Of a DNA stretch of 64,000 nt, positions 1 through 8,938 are shown piece by piece. The notes beneath the pieces were generated by a model, which did not search any database, was not told the origin of the DNA, and worked only from the letters and a program-made list of their open reading frames with translations. The translations under genes and the position numbers were made by a program. The stretch is taken from contig JAGCCX010000022.1 in NCBI GenBank assembly GCA_017651465.1, positions 20,127 through 84,126 of the forward strand, written 5' to 3'. This DNA comes from Bacteroidales bacterium (GTDB lineage Bacteria; Bacteroidota; Bacteroidia; Bacteroidales; UBA932). Position 1 is the stretch's first letter; each line of letters opens with the position of its first letter.

Positions 1-730
1 CAGCTCGCTGCGCTTCCTTCCTTCCGGATGGGGTGCACTGGCTGCCCGTTACGGCCACAATTTCACGGCCCTTGGCGGCTTCAGGGACAATTACCCGCAG
101 GAAATCACGTCGAAATACCCCATCAACACGCTTGTAAAGATCACCGATTCGTCCAGCCCGGGCAAGCCGGTGGCACACGGCGCCGCCCTTCACCGGATCG
201 AAGTCAACGGCCGGGCGCTTCATTTCGTTACTTGCCATATGTGGCCCCAGGCCTACGGCTACGGGGTGGCAACCGCCAAGCGTGATGCAAGCGCTGAGGC
301 CCACGAGGGCGATTATTACCGCGAGTTCGAGATGGAATACATAATCTCCCGCACCATCAATGCGGCGGCATACGCCGGAGTGTCGGACTGGATACTCCTG
401 GGCGACCTGAACTCCCGTTCGCGCCTCGACAACTGGTACCTTGAATATCCCGCCGGCGATACCCGCCTCCTTACCCAGGATGTGGTGCTTAACAAAACCG
501 AGCTGAAAGACGTTATTTATGAGTGCTATCAGCCGCCGGCAAATTACCTTTCATCGACCGGGGGATCGGCCCGCATAGACTACGTTTACGTATCGCCCTC
601 GCTGATGAACAATGTTGTAAACGCCTTGATAATAGGGGACAAATGGGCAGATCCGGTGCCCAGCGTTTACGTGTCCTCGTTCTACGACCCCTCAGACCAT
701 AAACCAATACTAGTCGATTTCGAATTATAA
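1..730 (+). CDS. Endonuclease/exonuclease/phosphatase (EEP) family protein, C-terminal part
   Basis: The gene is cut by the left edge; the open frame starts at base 2 and has no start codon in the window. About 242 residues remain. They carry the second half of an EEP domain: a histidine in the CHMWP segment, GDLNSRSR (metal-binding Asp/Asn), RIDYVYV and the terminal SDHKP (catalytic Asp-His). It is closely similar to the C-terminus of the fimbrillin-EEP fusion at 13626-16793, sharing DNYPQEIT, CHMWPQAYGYGVAT and GDYYR. The missing front may therefore also hold a signal peptide and adhesion modules, though this cannot be seen. EEP enzymes hydrolyse phosphodiester or phosphomonoester bonds; the substrate here is unknown. 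It heads an operon with the lipoprotein and SusCD genes that follow, with a 34-base gap to the next start. Confidence 0.85.
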   Translation, partial: SSLRFLPSGWGALAARYGHNFTALGGFRDNYPQEITSKYPINTLVKITDSSSPGKPVAHGAALHRIEVNGRALHFVTCHMWPQAYGYGVATAKRDASAEAHEGDYYREFEMEYIISRTINAAAYAGVSDWILLGDLNSRSRLDNWYLEYPAGDTRLLTQDVVLNKTELKDVIYECYQPPANYLSSTGGSARIDYVYVSPSLMNNVVNALIIGDKWADPVPSVYVSSFYDPSDHKPILVDFEL

Positions 731-764
731 GAAACACCATATAATTAATCCTAAAATTAATCCT

Positions 765-1814
765 ATGTCCAAAACTACTATCATCGGTGTGCTCTTCTTA
801 CTGATGCCCGCCCTGGTGTGTTCCTGCAGGAAAGATACCGGCGAAGTGCTCCGTAAAGAGTACATCGATTTTTACAAGAACGCCGACGACGAGGAACCCT
901 CCAAAGTTGTCAGCGTTACAGTATTGGGCGGGCAGGCTACCTTCACGGTACGCTCTAACGTGGAGTTCACGGCATCGTGGCAAGATGACCTGAACAAACC
1001 CTGGGCGGCGGTGGAGAGCCTCGAAAAGAAGAGTGACGACATTTATGAACTCACCCTGTCGTTCGACCCGCGTGCGACATCCCCTTATTACACCCGCCGT
1101 ACCGGTACGCTTCTGCTCTCGGCTCCAAGCGAGCAGCTGGGCTGTTTCGTCACCGTCAACCAGGGCCTCCTGACCCCAGTGGCCAGTGATTTTTCCTGGA
1201 GCAAGTACGGCACCAACGATCCGCGCAAACTTGACGGCACCGTTTATTCCCAGTGGATAAACAACGACAAGAACCGCGGCTGGGTGCTTTCCGCTGACGA
1301 GGCAGTGTACGGAAAGAACGGCTTCCTGCTTCTTGGCGACGAGACCGGCAAGGGCGGCAGTATCTGTTCGCCCTTCTACGAGGGAATCCGCAAGGATTCT
1401 CTGGCCGTGGTTTCGTTCCGTGCCGTTGCCTTCACCGACAAGGAAGGCGTCAAAGACGGCAACAAGTTCACGGTGGAAATAATCGATGGCGGCGTATTCC
1501 GCGACAACGGCTCCACGAGTATGGACCTTGAAGCTCCCTACGCCGACATTACCGCCTCGAATTATCCGGCCAACTTCTGGGACGGCTCGGACTTCCTGCT
1601 GGGAATCATTTCTTCCGACAAGAACCCCTTCACCGGCAACACCCGTATCCGCATCAGCTCGGGCAGCGCTTCTTCTCCCAACAGGGTGTTCATCGACAAC
1701 TTCTACATCCGCAGGATTGATGCGAAAGAAGGCGACGAAGACCTCTGGGAGGCCAACGGCGGCAGCGGAAAAGATATGTTGCTCGGCGCTCCCAAGCAAA
1801 AGTTAAACGATTAA
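765..1814 (+). CDS. BACON-like surface lipoprotein with C-terminal jelly-roll-like region
   Basis: 349 residues. A lipoprotein signal peptide ends in a lipobox (ALVCSC, Cys about 20-21). Residues about 45-135 look like a BACON-type beta-sandwich: a sheet-rich segment beginning VVSVTVLGG and closing with FVTVNQG. The remainder, about 140-330, resembles a carbohydrate-binding jelly roll and ends in the VFIDNFYIR pattern typical of such domains; no family name can be given. It lies between the EEP gene and SusC and is spaced like an operon member (12 bases to SusC). Probable role: an outer-membrane accessory binding protein of the SusCD system (inference from context). Confidence 0.7.
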   Translation: MSKTTIIGVLFLLMPALVCSCRKDTGEVLRKEYIDFYKNADDEEPSKVVSVTVLGGQATFTVRSNVEFTASWQDDLNKPWAAVESLEKKSDDIYELTLSFDPRATSPYYTRRTGTLLLSAPSEQLGCFVTVNQGLLTPVASDFSWSKYGTNDPRKLDGTVYSQWINNDKNRGWVLSADEAVYGKNGFLLLGDETGKGGSICSPFYEGIRKDSLAVVSFRAVAFTDKEGVKDGNKFTVEIIDGGVFRDNGSTSMDLEAPYADITASNYPANFWDGSDFLLGIISSDKNPFTGNTRIRISSGSASSPNRVFIDNFYIRRIDAKEGDEDLWEANGGSGKDMLLGAPKQKLND

Positions 1815-1826
1815 TCTGCCAAGACG

Positions 1827-4800
1827 ATGAGTAATACACTGAAAAGAATATCGATGGCGCTTGCCATACTCTCCGTCCTTCTCTGCTCCGCGGCCGTGCA
1901 ACTCCGCGCCCAGGACCGGCAGATAAGCATTTCCGGAAAGATTGTCGACAGCGAGGGCGCACCCCTGCCCAGCGCGACGGTGAGGATACAGAACACCACC
2001 AAGGGCGCCGTTGCCGACAACAACGGTAAATACACGCTCAAGGTCAACCGCGGCGACACCATAGAAGTGCTCTTTATGGGCTACAAGACCGCCACCGCGC
2101 GCATCACCGGCGAGCGGACCGTGTACAACTTCACCCTCGAAGAAGACAGCAATATGCTGGAAGAGGTAGTGATGATCGGTTACGGCTCGGTCAAGAAACA
2201 GGACCTTACGGGTTCGGTAACTAACGTCAAGATGCAGGACATCCAGAGCGCCCCCGTGCTCTCGGTCGATAACGCCCTCCAGGGACGTATCGCAGGAGCC
2301 GACTTTATGTCCACCGACGGTGCGCCCGGTTCCACCACTACCATCCGTATCCGCGGTACCCGCTCCATCACCGCTTCCAACGAACCCCTCTTCGTGGTGG
2401 ACGGCATTATCGACGCCATACACGACCTGAACGATATAAACTCCGACGATATCTCCAGCATTTCGGTCCTCAAGGACGCCTCTTCGACGGCCATCTACGG
2501 AAGCCGCGGCGCCAACGGCGTCATCATCATCACCACCAAGAAGGGCAGCGGCCGCAAAGGGCAGACGAGCATCACCTTGAAGGCAGACGTGGGCTTCTCC
2601 CTGCTGCCCCGCAAGCTCGACATAATGAATGCCGCCGAGTTCCAGATGTACCGTAACGAAATAGCTTCGTTCGGAGCGGATGCCAACCACCCCGGAATGG
2701 GACTTGAAACGCCTCTTTCGGACCTCATCTACCACGACCCCTACCACGTTACGGAGAGCACCGACTGGATTGAAGAAATCACCCGTACGGCGTTGACCCA
2801 GAACTACGCGCTCACGCTCAACGGCTCCGAAGACAAGCACAGCTACTACGCTTCCTTCTCGTACAACGACACCCAGGGTATTATCCAGGGCAGCGGGCAG
2901 AAGCGTATGACCGGCCGTATCAATCTGGACCGCAAGATCTTCCGCTGGCTCAAAGTGGGTTACAACGGCTCCTACACCTGGCGTCACAACGACGAGAACA
3001 AGGCGAGCCTGGGCGGCACTTCCTGGTATCAGGGCGCAGTTTACCTGAATCCCAATATGAAGCCGGAAGATACCTTCAACGACTACTACTACTCGGGAGC
3101 CTGGATCAACACCCCTCGTTCGCTCATCGATATGAACACCCATTATCTCGAGCGCCATTCGATGACCAACAACTTCTCGGCGGTGCTGACCCCGGTCAAG
3201 AACCTCGAAATCCGCAGCGTATTCTCATACTATCTGTACCAGCGCCACACTTACCGCTACTATCCCGGAACCCTTCCGGTCAAGAGCGAAGACCAGGGCG
3301 GCGATGCGTACAGGGCCGAATACGACGAGAGTTCGCTCTCGTCCGAGAACACCGCCACCTACAAGTTCAAGCTCGGCAAGCATCATCTGGACGTAATGGC
3401 CGGTATGTCGGCCTATAAGTTCGGCTCGAACAATTTCACCCTGTCGGGCAGCGGCTATATGGACGACGAAGTGAAGTGGAACAATATGAACGCGGTACAG
3501 GACAAGGAGACCTACAGCGCCGGAACGTCGGCAACCACCACCCGCAAGTTCTCCGTGTTCGCCAGGGCTAACTGGAACTACGACTCCCGCTTCTACCTCA
3601 CCGGAACGATACGCCGCGACGGTGCGTCCAACTTTGCCGAAAACCACAAATACGCCACCTTCCCTTCGGGCGCCTTCAAGTGGAACATAGCCAACGAGCC
3701 CTGGATGAAGAATGTCGGCTGGATTGACGAGCTCTCGTTGAGGGCGAGTGCAGGTCTTTCCGGCAACGACGCCATCAGCGCCTACCGCTCGCACGCAGCC
3801 ATCAGCACCACCACCGGAGGCTACCTGTTCGACGGCAAGCAGCCGGCGGCGGCCTACCGCAGCAGGCTCGACTCTCCTGAGCTCAAGTGGGAAAAGACGG
3901 CTGCCTACAACCTCGGACTCGACTTCAGCGCCTTCAAGGAGCGCCTCTCCATAACCCTCGAGCTCTACGATTCCCGCACGTCCGACCTGCTGTTGAACGT
4001 CCCTACCCCCAACCAGGTAGGTTACCCCAACAAGTTTATCAACATCGGAAAGACCTCCAACAGGGGTATAGAGCTGTCGGTCGAGACTCGCAACATAGTC
4101 AAGAAGGCCTTCAGCTGGACAACCTCGTTCACCATCTCCCACAATTCGCAGATGGTGGATGATATAGGCGGCGAGGAGTTCGTGTCGGCCTACGACAGCC
4201 CCGGCAACAACAAGTATATGATGTACGGATACGTGGCCGGATATCCTCTCAACTCCCTGTGGGGCTTCAAGTATGGAGGCACCTGGAAGAGCGCCGAGGA
4301 GCGCGAGCGCAACAAAGTGACCCGCGCCTATGCGTCCCTGAGCAATATCGACGGCGGCCCGCGCTACTACGACATCAACCACGACGGCATCCTGTCACAG
4401 GCCGACCTGGTGTATATGGGCAACGCCGATCCTTATCTGTACGGCGGTCTGCAGAACACCTTCCACTTCAAGAACCTGCGCCTGGGCGTCTTCCTGGCGT
4501 ACTCCCTGGGCGGCAAGATTTACAACTACTCGGAGTTCTATATGGCAGGATCGATTTTCGGAAACCAGTACCGCTATATGCTCAACGCCTGGCATCCGGA
4601 GCGCAACCCGCTGTCGGACATCCCCAGGGCAGCCGCCAAGACCGACGCCGCCCTGCCGAGCGACTTTATGATTCACGATGCTTCCTTCCTGCGCCTGAAG
4701 AACGTCTCCATTTCCTATACCCTGCCTTTCAAGGGCAGCAGTTTCCTGCGTGACGTAACCTTCAGCGCCATCGGCGAGAATCTCTTCCTGTGGAAGAACT

Positions 4801-4919
4801 ACAACGGATTCGACCCCGACGTATCATCTGAAGGAACTTCTTCCACCCTGCGCCGTGTGGACTTGGGAGCATATCCCAAGTCGCGCACCATTACATTCAG
4901 TGTCCAGGTTAGATATTAA
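1827..4919 (+). CDS. SusC/RagA-family TonB-dependent outer-membrane transporter
   Basis: 1030 residues, typical for the family. The signal peptide ends near residue 28. A carboxypeptidase-like regulatory domain follows (about 32-95, ISGKIVDSEGAPLPSATV). Then comes the TonB-box/plug region with the classic EEVVMIGYGSVKKQDLTGSV, FVVDGI and the SVLKDASSTAIYGSRGANG signature (about residues 215-235). The rest is a 22-strand-type barrel ending in an aromatic residue (VQVRY). SusC transporters import oligomers that a SusD lid captures, using TonB energy. SusD follows after 6 bases, which makes this a bona fide SusCD pair. The substrate is not readable from the sequence. Confidence 0.97.
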   Translation: MSNTLKRISMALAILSVLLCSAAVQLRAQDRQISISGKIVDSEGAPLPSATVRIQNTTKGAVADNNGKYTLKVNRGDTIEVLFMGYKTATARITGERTVYNFTLEEDSNMLEEVVMIGYGSVKKQDLTGSVTNVKMQDIQSAPVLSVDNALQGRIAGADFMSTDGAPGSTTTIRIRGTRSITASNEPLFVVDGIIDAIHDLNDINSDDISSISVLKDASSTAIYGSRGANGVIIITTKKGSGRKGQTSITLKADVGFSLLPRKLDIMNAAEFQMYRNEIASFGADANHPGMGLETPLSDLIYHDPYHVTESTDWIEEITRTALTQNYALTLNGSEDKHSYYASFSYNDTQGIIQGSGQKRMTGRINLDRKIFRWLKVGYNGSYTWRHNDENKASLGGTSWYQGAVYLNPNMKPEDTFNDYYYSGAWINTPRSLIDMNTHYLERHSMTNNFSAVLTPVKNLEIRSVFSYYLYQRHTYRYYPGTLPVKSEDQGGDAYRAEYDESSLSSENTATYKFKLGKHHLDVMAGMSAYKFGSNNFTLSGSGYMDDEVKWNNMNAVQDKETYSAGTSATTTRKFSVFARANWNYDSRFYLTGTIRRDGASNFAENHKYATFPSGAFKWNIANEPWMKNVGWIDELSLRASAGLSGNDAISAYRSHAAISTTTGGYLFDGKQPAAAYRSRLDSPELKWEKTAAYNLGLDFSAFKERLSITLELYDSRTSDLLLNVPTPNQVGYPNKFINIGKTSNRGIELSVETRNIVKKAFSWTTSFTISHNSQMVDDIGGEEFVSAYDSPGNNKYMMYGYVAGYPLNSLWGFKYGGTWKSAEERERNKVTRAYASLSNIDGGPRYYDINHDGILSQADLVYMGNADPYLYGGLQNTFHFKNLRLGVFLAYSLGGKIYNYSEFYMAGSIFGNQYRYMLNAWHPERNPLSDIPRAAAKTDAALPSDFMIHDASFLRLKNVSISYTLPFKGSSFLRDVTFSAIGENLFLWKNYNGFDPDVSSEGTSSTLRRVDLGAYPKSRTITFSVQVRY

Positions 4920-4925
4920 AACAGA

Positions 4926-6458
4926 ATGTATATGAAAATCAGACATATAATCATAGCGGCAAGCGCTGCTGCGGCTCTCTTCCAGGCTTGTTCTCTCCGG
5001 GAAGACCTCTCGCCGATCTCCACGCCGGACAATTATTTCCGTTCCAAGGCGGAATGTGAGTCGGTGGTCAACAGCTGCTACATTCCGATGAAGAATTACT
5101 ACACTTACGCTTATATGCTGGCCACCGAGTGCTGCACCGACCTGGCATACTGCGCTTCCGGAACACTGGACGCCCGCCTGGATGTTTCGCCCGCCACTCC
5201 CCGTCACGGACAGAACGTCTGGACCCAGGCCTACGTAGGCGTGCAGAGGTGTAATTTCGCCATCAAGGGCATCGAGAATTCCCGCGCCTTCCTCGACAAG
5301 AACACTCACGAGATAGACGAGAACAACGCCGACAGGATACGCCTCCTGTGCGAGGCCAAGGTTCTCCGCGCTTTCTATTATTACACCTTGACCTGTTTCT
5401 TTGGAGACGTGCCGTTCTATTTCGACGACGTTGAAGATCTGGAAACCCTGGACCGTATAGGTCTGCTGCCCCGTATGAGCGCCGTTCAAACCCGCAACGA
5501 GTGCATAAGTGACCTTCAGGCCATCGCTCCCCTTGCCACCCAGACCCGTACTTCGGACAACAAGGAAAACCGTCTGGGCGCGGCTGCGGCCTATATGCTC
5601 ATAGCCAAGATGGCTATGTGGAACCAGCAGTGGGACACCGCTCTTGAGGCTCTCGGGCACCTGGAAGAGATTTACGGCGATTTCTCGCAGTACGATTACG
5701 CCGAGAACGCAATGTTCCGCAATAAGAACACGCCGGAATCGATACTCGAAATCCAGCACACCTACACCCAGGGCGGAACCGTTTACACCTCCAACGTGGC
5801 CGCCATCTGTATGCCCTATCCCCGCGCCGCCGGCTCCGACTATTACGACGGAATCCAGATCGCCGAACTCGGAGACCAGGCCACCGCGTGGTCGCCGATG
5901 AGGCCCAACGTCATCTTCTGCCAGGGCCTGCAGTCCAAGATGAGCAAGGACATACGCAAGAACTACAATATGGCCTGGAGCTATGACGGACACGATTTCA
6001 AGAGCGTCAACACCCGCCCCTGGTGCGGCCCCAAGTTCTGGTGCCCCAATATGTACCAGACTTACGACGGCAACAACTACAAGATTTTCCGCTACGCCGA
6101 CGCCATCCTTATGATAGCCGAATGCTACAACGAAAAGAATATGGACGACAAGGCGGTCGAGTACCTAAACAAGACCCGAACCCGCGCCGGCCTTCCCGAA
6201 TATATGTACAGGACCCACGTCCGTCTGCAGACCGAGATCCGCAATGAACGCGCCCGGGAGCTGTTCGGCGAATTCCAGCGCAAGTTCGACCTTGTGCGCT
6301 GGGGCATCTGGTACGAAGAGACCCTCGCCAACAGCAACTACGACGCAATGCTGAACAACATACTGCCTTGCCACCGCTTCTATCCTATTCCCGAGCAGGA
6401 GGTAATTAAATCCAAATATGCCCTGGACAATAAGGAATATGAAAAATACGGCCTTTAA
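4926..6458 (+). CDS. SusD/RagB-family nutrient-binding outer-membrane lipoprotein
   Basis: 510 residues, usual for SusD. The start could be 4926 or, more likely, the second ATG at 4932 (MKIRHIIIAAS), which gives a cleaner lipoprotein signal ending at LFQAC. The N-terminal part has SusD TPR-like features (DNYFRSKAECESVVNSCY, KVLRAFYYYTLTCFFGDVPFY). The C-terminal RagB/SusD motif is clear: YADAILMIAECYNE, NKTRTRAG, IRNERARELFGEFQRKFDLVRWG and LPCHRFYPIPEQE. It forms the lid over the preceding SusC barrel and defines ligand specificity. It is co-transcribed with its neighbours (6 bases from SusC, 15 bases to the next gene). Confidence 0.96.
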   Translation: MYMKIRHIIIAASAAAALFQACSLREDLSPISTPDNYFRSKAECESVVNSCYIPMKNYYTYAYMLATECCTDLAYCASGTLDARLDVSPATPRHGQNVWTQAYVGVQRCNFAIKGIENSRAFLDKNTHEIDENNADRIRLLCEAKVLRAFYYYTLTCFFGDVPFYFDDVEDLETLDRIGLLPRMSAVQTRNECISDLQAIAPLATQTRTSDNKENRLGAAAAYMLIAKMAMWNQQWDTALEALGHLEEIYGDFSQYDYAENAMFRNKNTPESILEIQHTYTQGGTVYTSNVAAICMPYPRAAGSDYYDGIQIAELGDQATAWSPMRPNVIFCQGLQSKMSKDIRKNYNMAWSYDGHDFKSVNTRPWCGPKFWCPNMYQTYDGNNYKIFRYADAILMIAECYNEKNMDDKAVEYLNKTRTRAGLPEYMYRTHVRLQTEIRNERARELFGEFQRKFDLVRWGIWYEETLANSNYDAMLNNILPCHRFYPIPEQEVIKSKYALDNKEYEKYGL

Positions 6459-6473
6459 TATTCAAGTACGGTT

Positions 6474-8936
6474 ATGAAAGATTTTAAACACATATTCCAA
6501 ATACTGGGCGGCTTGATAATGGCTGCGTTCATAACGCTCGCCTGTGACAAGCCCTACGAGATGAATCTCCCCCTGGCCGTCAATTCGCACAAGCTGACAT
6601 TCGAAAATACGTCCGGCTCCACGCATATCCTTATCTGGGCCGACGGAAACTGGAAAGCCCGCTTCGACAGGAATATTAACTGGGGGTCCCTCAACAAACT
6701 TGAGGGCACCGGCAACAGCGACCTGGAGTTCTCCTATTCGGCCAACTACGGCGTGACCCGCAGCGTTGACCTCATCCTCACCAAGGGAGAGCTCTGCGAC
6801 ACTATCGTACTTGTGCAGAACGGCCTTCTGTCGGGCGACAACGTGGCGCTGTCTTTCAAGAGCCCCGCACTCACCCTGCTCAAGAACGGTTACAGCGTCA
6901 AGGCGCCCATCAGCACCTCGCTTATCTACAGCACCGATATGATAGTGCCCCGCGTGGAATTCTTCGAAGACGGTGTTTCGCAAGGCGTGATAGTCGCCGG
7001 TGAAGAACGTCCCGACACCCTGCACGTCGAGCCCTGGATAAGCAATATGAAAGTGTCTTCCGAAGGCGGCCTCCACGTTGATTACGACGTGGCCGAAAAC
7101 GGCACCGGAGCAGCCCGCACGGCGGTAATGTCCCTGGTTGTCAACGCCGCCGACGGCAAGGTGTACACCGCCAGCCAGACCGTTACCCAGGGCGTTGACA
7201 CCCCTGCCCTCACGCTTTCCGAGACCTCCGGACAGTACAGCGGATTCCCCGGCAGCTACACAATTGAAACTACCGCCAACAACGTATCTTCGTATGGCCA
7301 GTACATCACTTGCGAGAGCAGTACGGACTGGATTCCCGCCGTCTCCCTCACTCCCGAGGGCCTGTGTTTTGTCCTAACCAAGAACGAAACCGGAGCACCC
7401 AGGACGGGCACGGCCAAAGTTACGTTCAACGACGGCGCCGGCACACTTCTGAGCGCCGAGTACACAATAACCCAGCTCTCCTATCCCGCCGCCGTGTCGT
7501 TTGCCGACCTGCGTGCAATGGCTCCCGGCCAACTTACGGAGGTCAAGTATATCGAAGGGTTCATCGTCAGCGATCCCGAGAGCGCCAACGTCTGCCAAAG
7601 CCCCCAGACCGGCCAGTTCAAGTACGACTTCGAAGAGAACTACAAGACCGCCTACATAGAGAGCGTGGACGGCAAATACGGCATCAGACTGCGTTTCGCC
7701 ACCATCGAGGATAATGTTGCCGAGCGCTGGTCGCGTGTGCGCATCAGTATCGACGGCCTTACCCTTCAGCGTCAGGACGATCCGCTCTGCTTCACTCTCG
7801 ACGGCCTGCAGGCTGGCAGCATCATCGAGGTCATCTCGGCCCCCGACGAGTATCTGGTACCCACCAAGAAAAAGACGGTTGCCGAACTGACCGATGACGA
7901 CATTTACACTATGGTTTCCCTCCAGAATATGGAAATCCTGTGTAAGGACGGTTCCTACACCAATTGCAGCGACGGTTACTCCATCAAGGACGAGGCGGTC
8001 AACCCTTATTCGGGAACCACGGCGCCCCGCTGGGATACAGCACCCCTGCTGGTGAGCGATACTTCCGGCAACGTGATCTATATGCTCACCAACGCTATGG
8101 TGCCCTGGAGGCGTAACGGAACCTTCTACGGCAACGGCACCGAGGTGGTGGCCCAGGGTTCCGGCACCTTCCGCGGCATAATAACCGCCGAGGAACTTGT
8201 GCGCTACGGCGACCTTGGACGCTACAAGATCCGTCCTATGTCGCAAACCGACATCCAGTTCTTCAGCCCCGCCTTCTCCAAAACCATCGTGGAGTGGAAC
8301 TGGAACGACAAAGTGGCCGACGTGGTGCCTGAGATAGGTTCGGGAACGTTGAACCTTTACGGCGCCACCACTGCCGCTACCGCCGATTTCAACAGTATGA
8401 TGAGCCACGAGTACGACAAGAAGGGCCAGGCGGGCCTGGTGCCCAACGGCGCCCTGCTGGTGACGCGCAAGTGGTGGGATTTCGGCGCCGGAAAGGGCGA
8501 ATATTTTGACATCAGCTTCTCTACCGCCGGCATCAGCGGCTCGAACCTGGTGTTCGGTATCGTCTGGAATCACGGCCAGATGAACAACACCACCCTTGAC
8601 GGTCCCGCCCACTGGAACCTGCTTTACTCCATCGACGAAGGCGCAAGCTTCAAAGCCGTGCCCGGAGATATGCTTAAGAACCGTTCCATCGTGTGGTGGT
8701 CCGGCACCGGTCAGGACGCCTGTCCCGGTTACAAAGACCATCTGAGGGTCTTGCCCGCCGAGTGCTTCGGGCGTTCCAATGTAATACTTCGCCTGCAGGT
8801 GGCCGATACGGTTACCGACAAAGTTCCTCCTACCAGCGCGTCTTCCTATCTCACCAACCTGGGAGTGGAGAAGGCTACGATGACCGACAAGGCCACCAGC
8901 ATCCGCCTGGGAACCATAACCGTCCGATACAATTAG
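6474..8936 (+). CDS. BACON / DUF5689-domain surface lipoprotein
   Basis: 820 residues. The N-terminus has a short hydrophobic stretch and a lipobox (ITLAC, about residue 24). Residues 30-335 look like tandem BACON-like sandwiches, each closing with a V/T-Q-G element (VLVQNGL, TVTQGV, TITQL). A DUF5689 domain runs from about 340 to 595 (YIEGFIVSDPES, AELTDDDIYTMVSL, GRYKIRP). The final 220 residues resemble a beta-sandwich of the choice-of-anchor type. It is a paralogue of the next gene. Proteins of this make-up sit beside SusCD pairs and are thought to be exposed glycan- or protein-binding factors; no catalytic motif is visible. Confidence 0.8.
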   Translation: MKDFKHIFQILGGLIMAAFITLACDKPYEMNLPLAVNSHKLTFENTSGSTHILIWADGNWKARFDRNINWGSLNKLEGTGNSDLEFSYSANYGVTRSVDLILTKGELCDTIVLVQNGLLSGDNVALSFKSPALTLLKNGYSVKAPISTSLIYSTDMIVPRVEFFEDGVSQGVIVAGEERPDTLHVEPWISNMKVSSEGGLHVDYDVAENGTGAARTAVMSLVVNAADGKVYTASQTVTQGVDTPALTLSETSGQYSGFPGSYTIETTANNVSSYGQYITCESSTDWIPAVSLTPEGLCFVLTKNETGAPRTGTAKVTFNDGAGTLLSAEYTITQLSYPAAVSFADLRAMAPGQLTEVKYIEGFIVSDPESANVCQSPQTGQFKYDFEENYKTAYIESVDGKYGIRLRFATIEDNVAERWSRVRISIDGLTLQRQDDPLCFTLDGLQAGSIIEVISAPDEYLVPTKKKTVAELTDDDIYTMVSLQNMEILCKDGSYTNCSDGYSIKDEAVNPYSGTTAPRWDTAPLLVSDTSGNVIYMLTNAMVPWRRNGTFYGNGTEVVAQGSGTFRGIITAEELVRYGDLGRYKIRPMSQTDIQFFSPAFSKTIVEWNWNDKVADVVPEIGSGTLNLYGATTAATADFNSMMSHEYDKKGQAGLVPNGALLVTRKWWDFGAGKGEYFDISFSTAGISGSNLVFGIVWNHGQMNNTTLDGPAHWNLLYSIDEGASFKAVPGDMLKNRSIVWWSGTGQDACPGYKDHLRVLPAECFGRSNVILRLQVADTVTDKVPPTSASSYLTNLGVEKATMTDKATSIRLGTITVRYN

Positions 8937-8938
8937 CT

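Noticed and set aside
8693-8938. N-terminal extension of the second DUF5689 gene
   Set aside because: The frame is open, but it lies wholly within the previous gene. The ATG at 8939 is followed at once by a proper lipoprotein signal.
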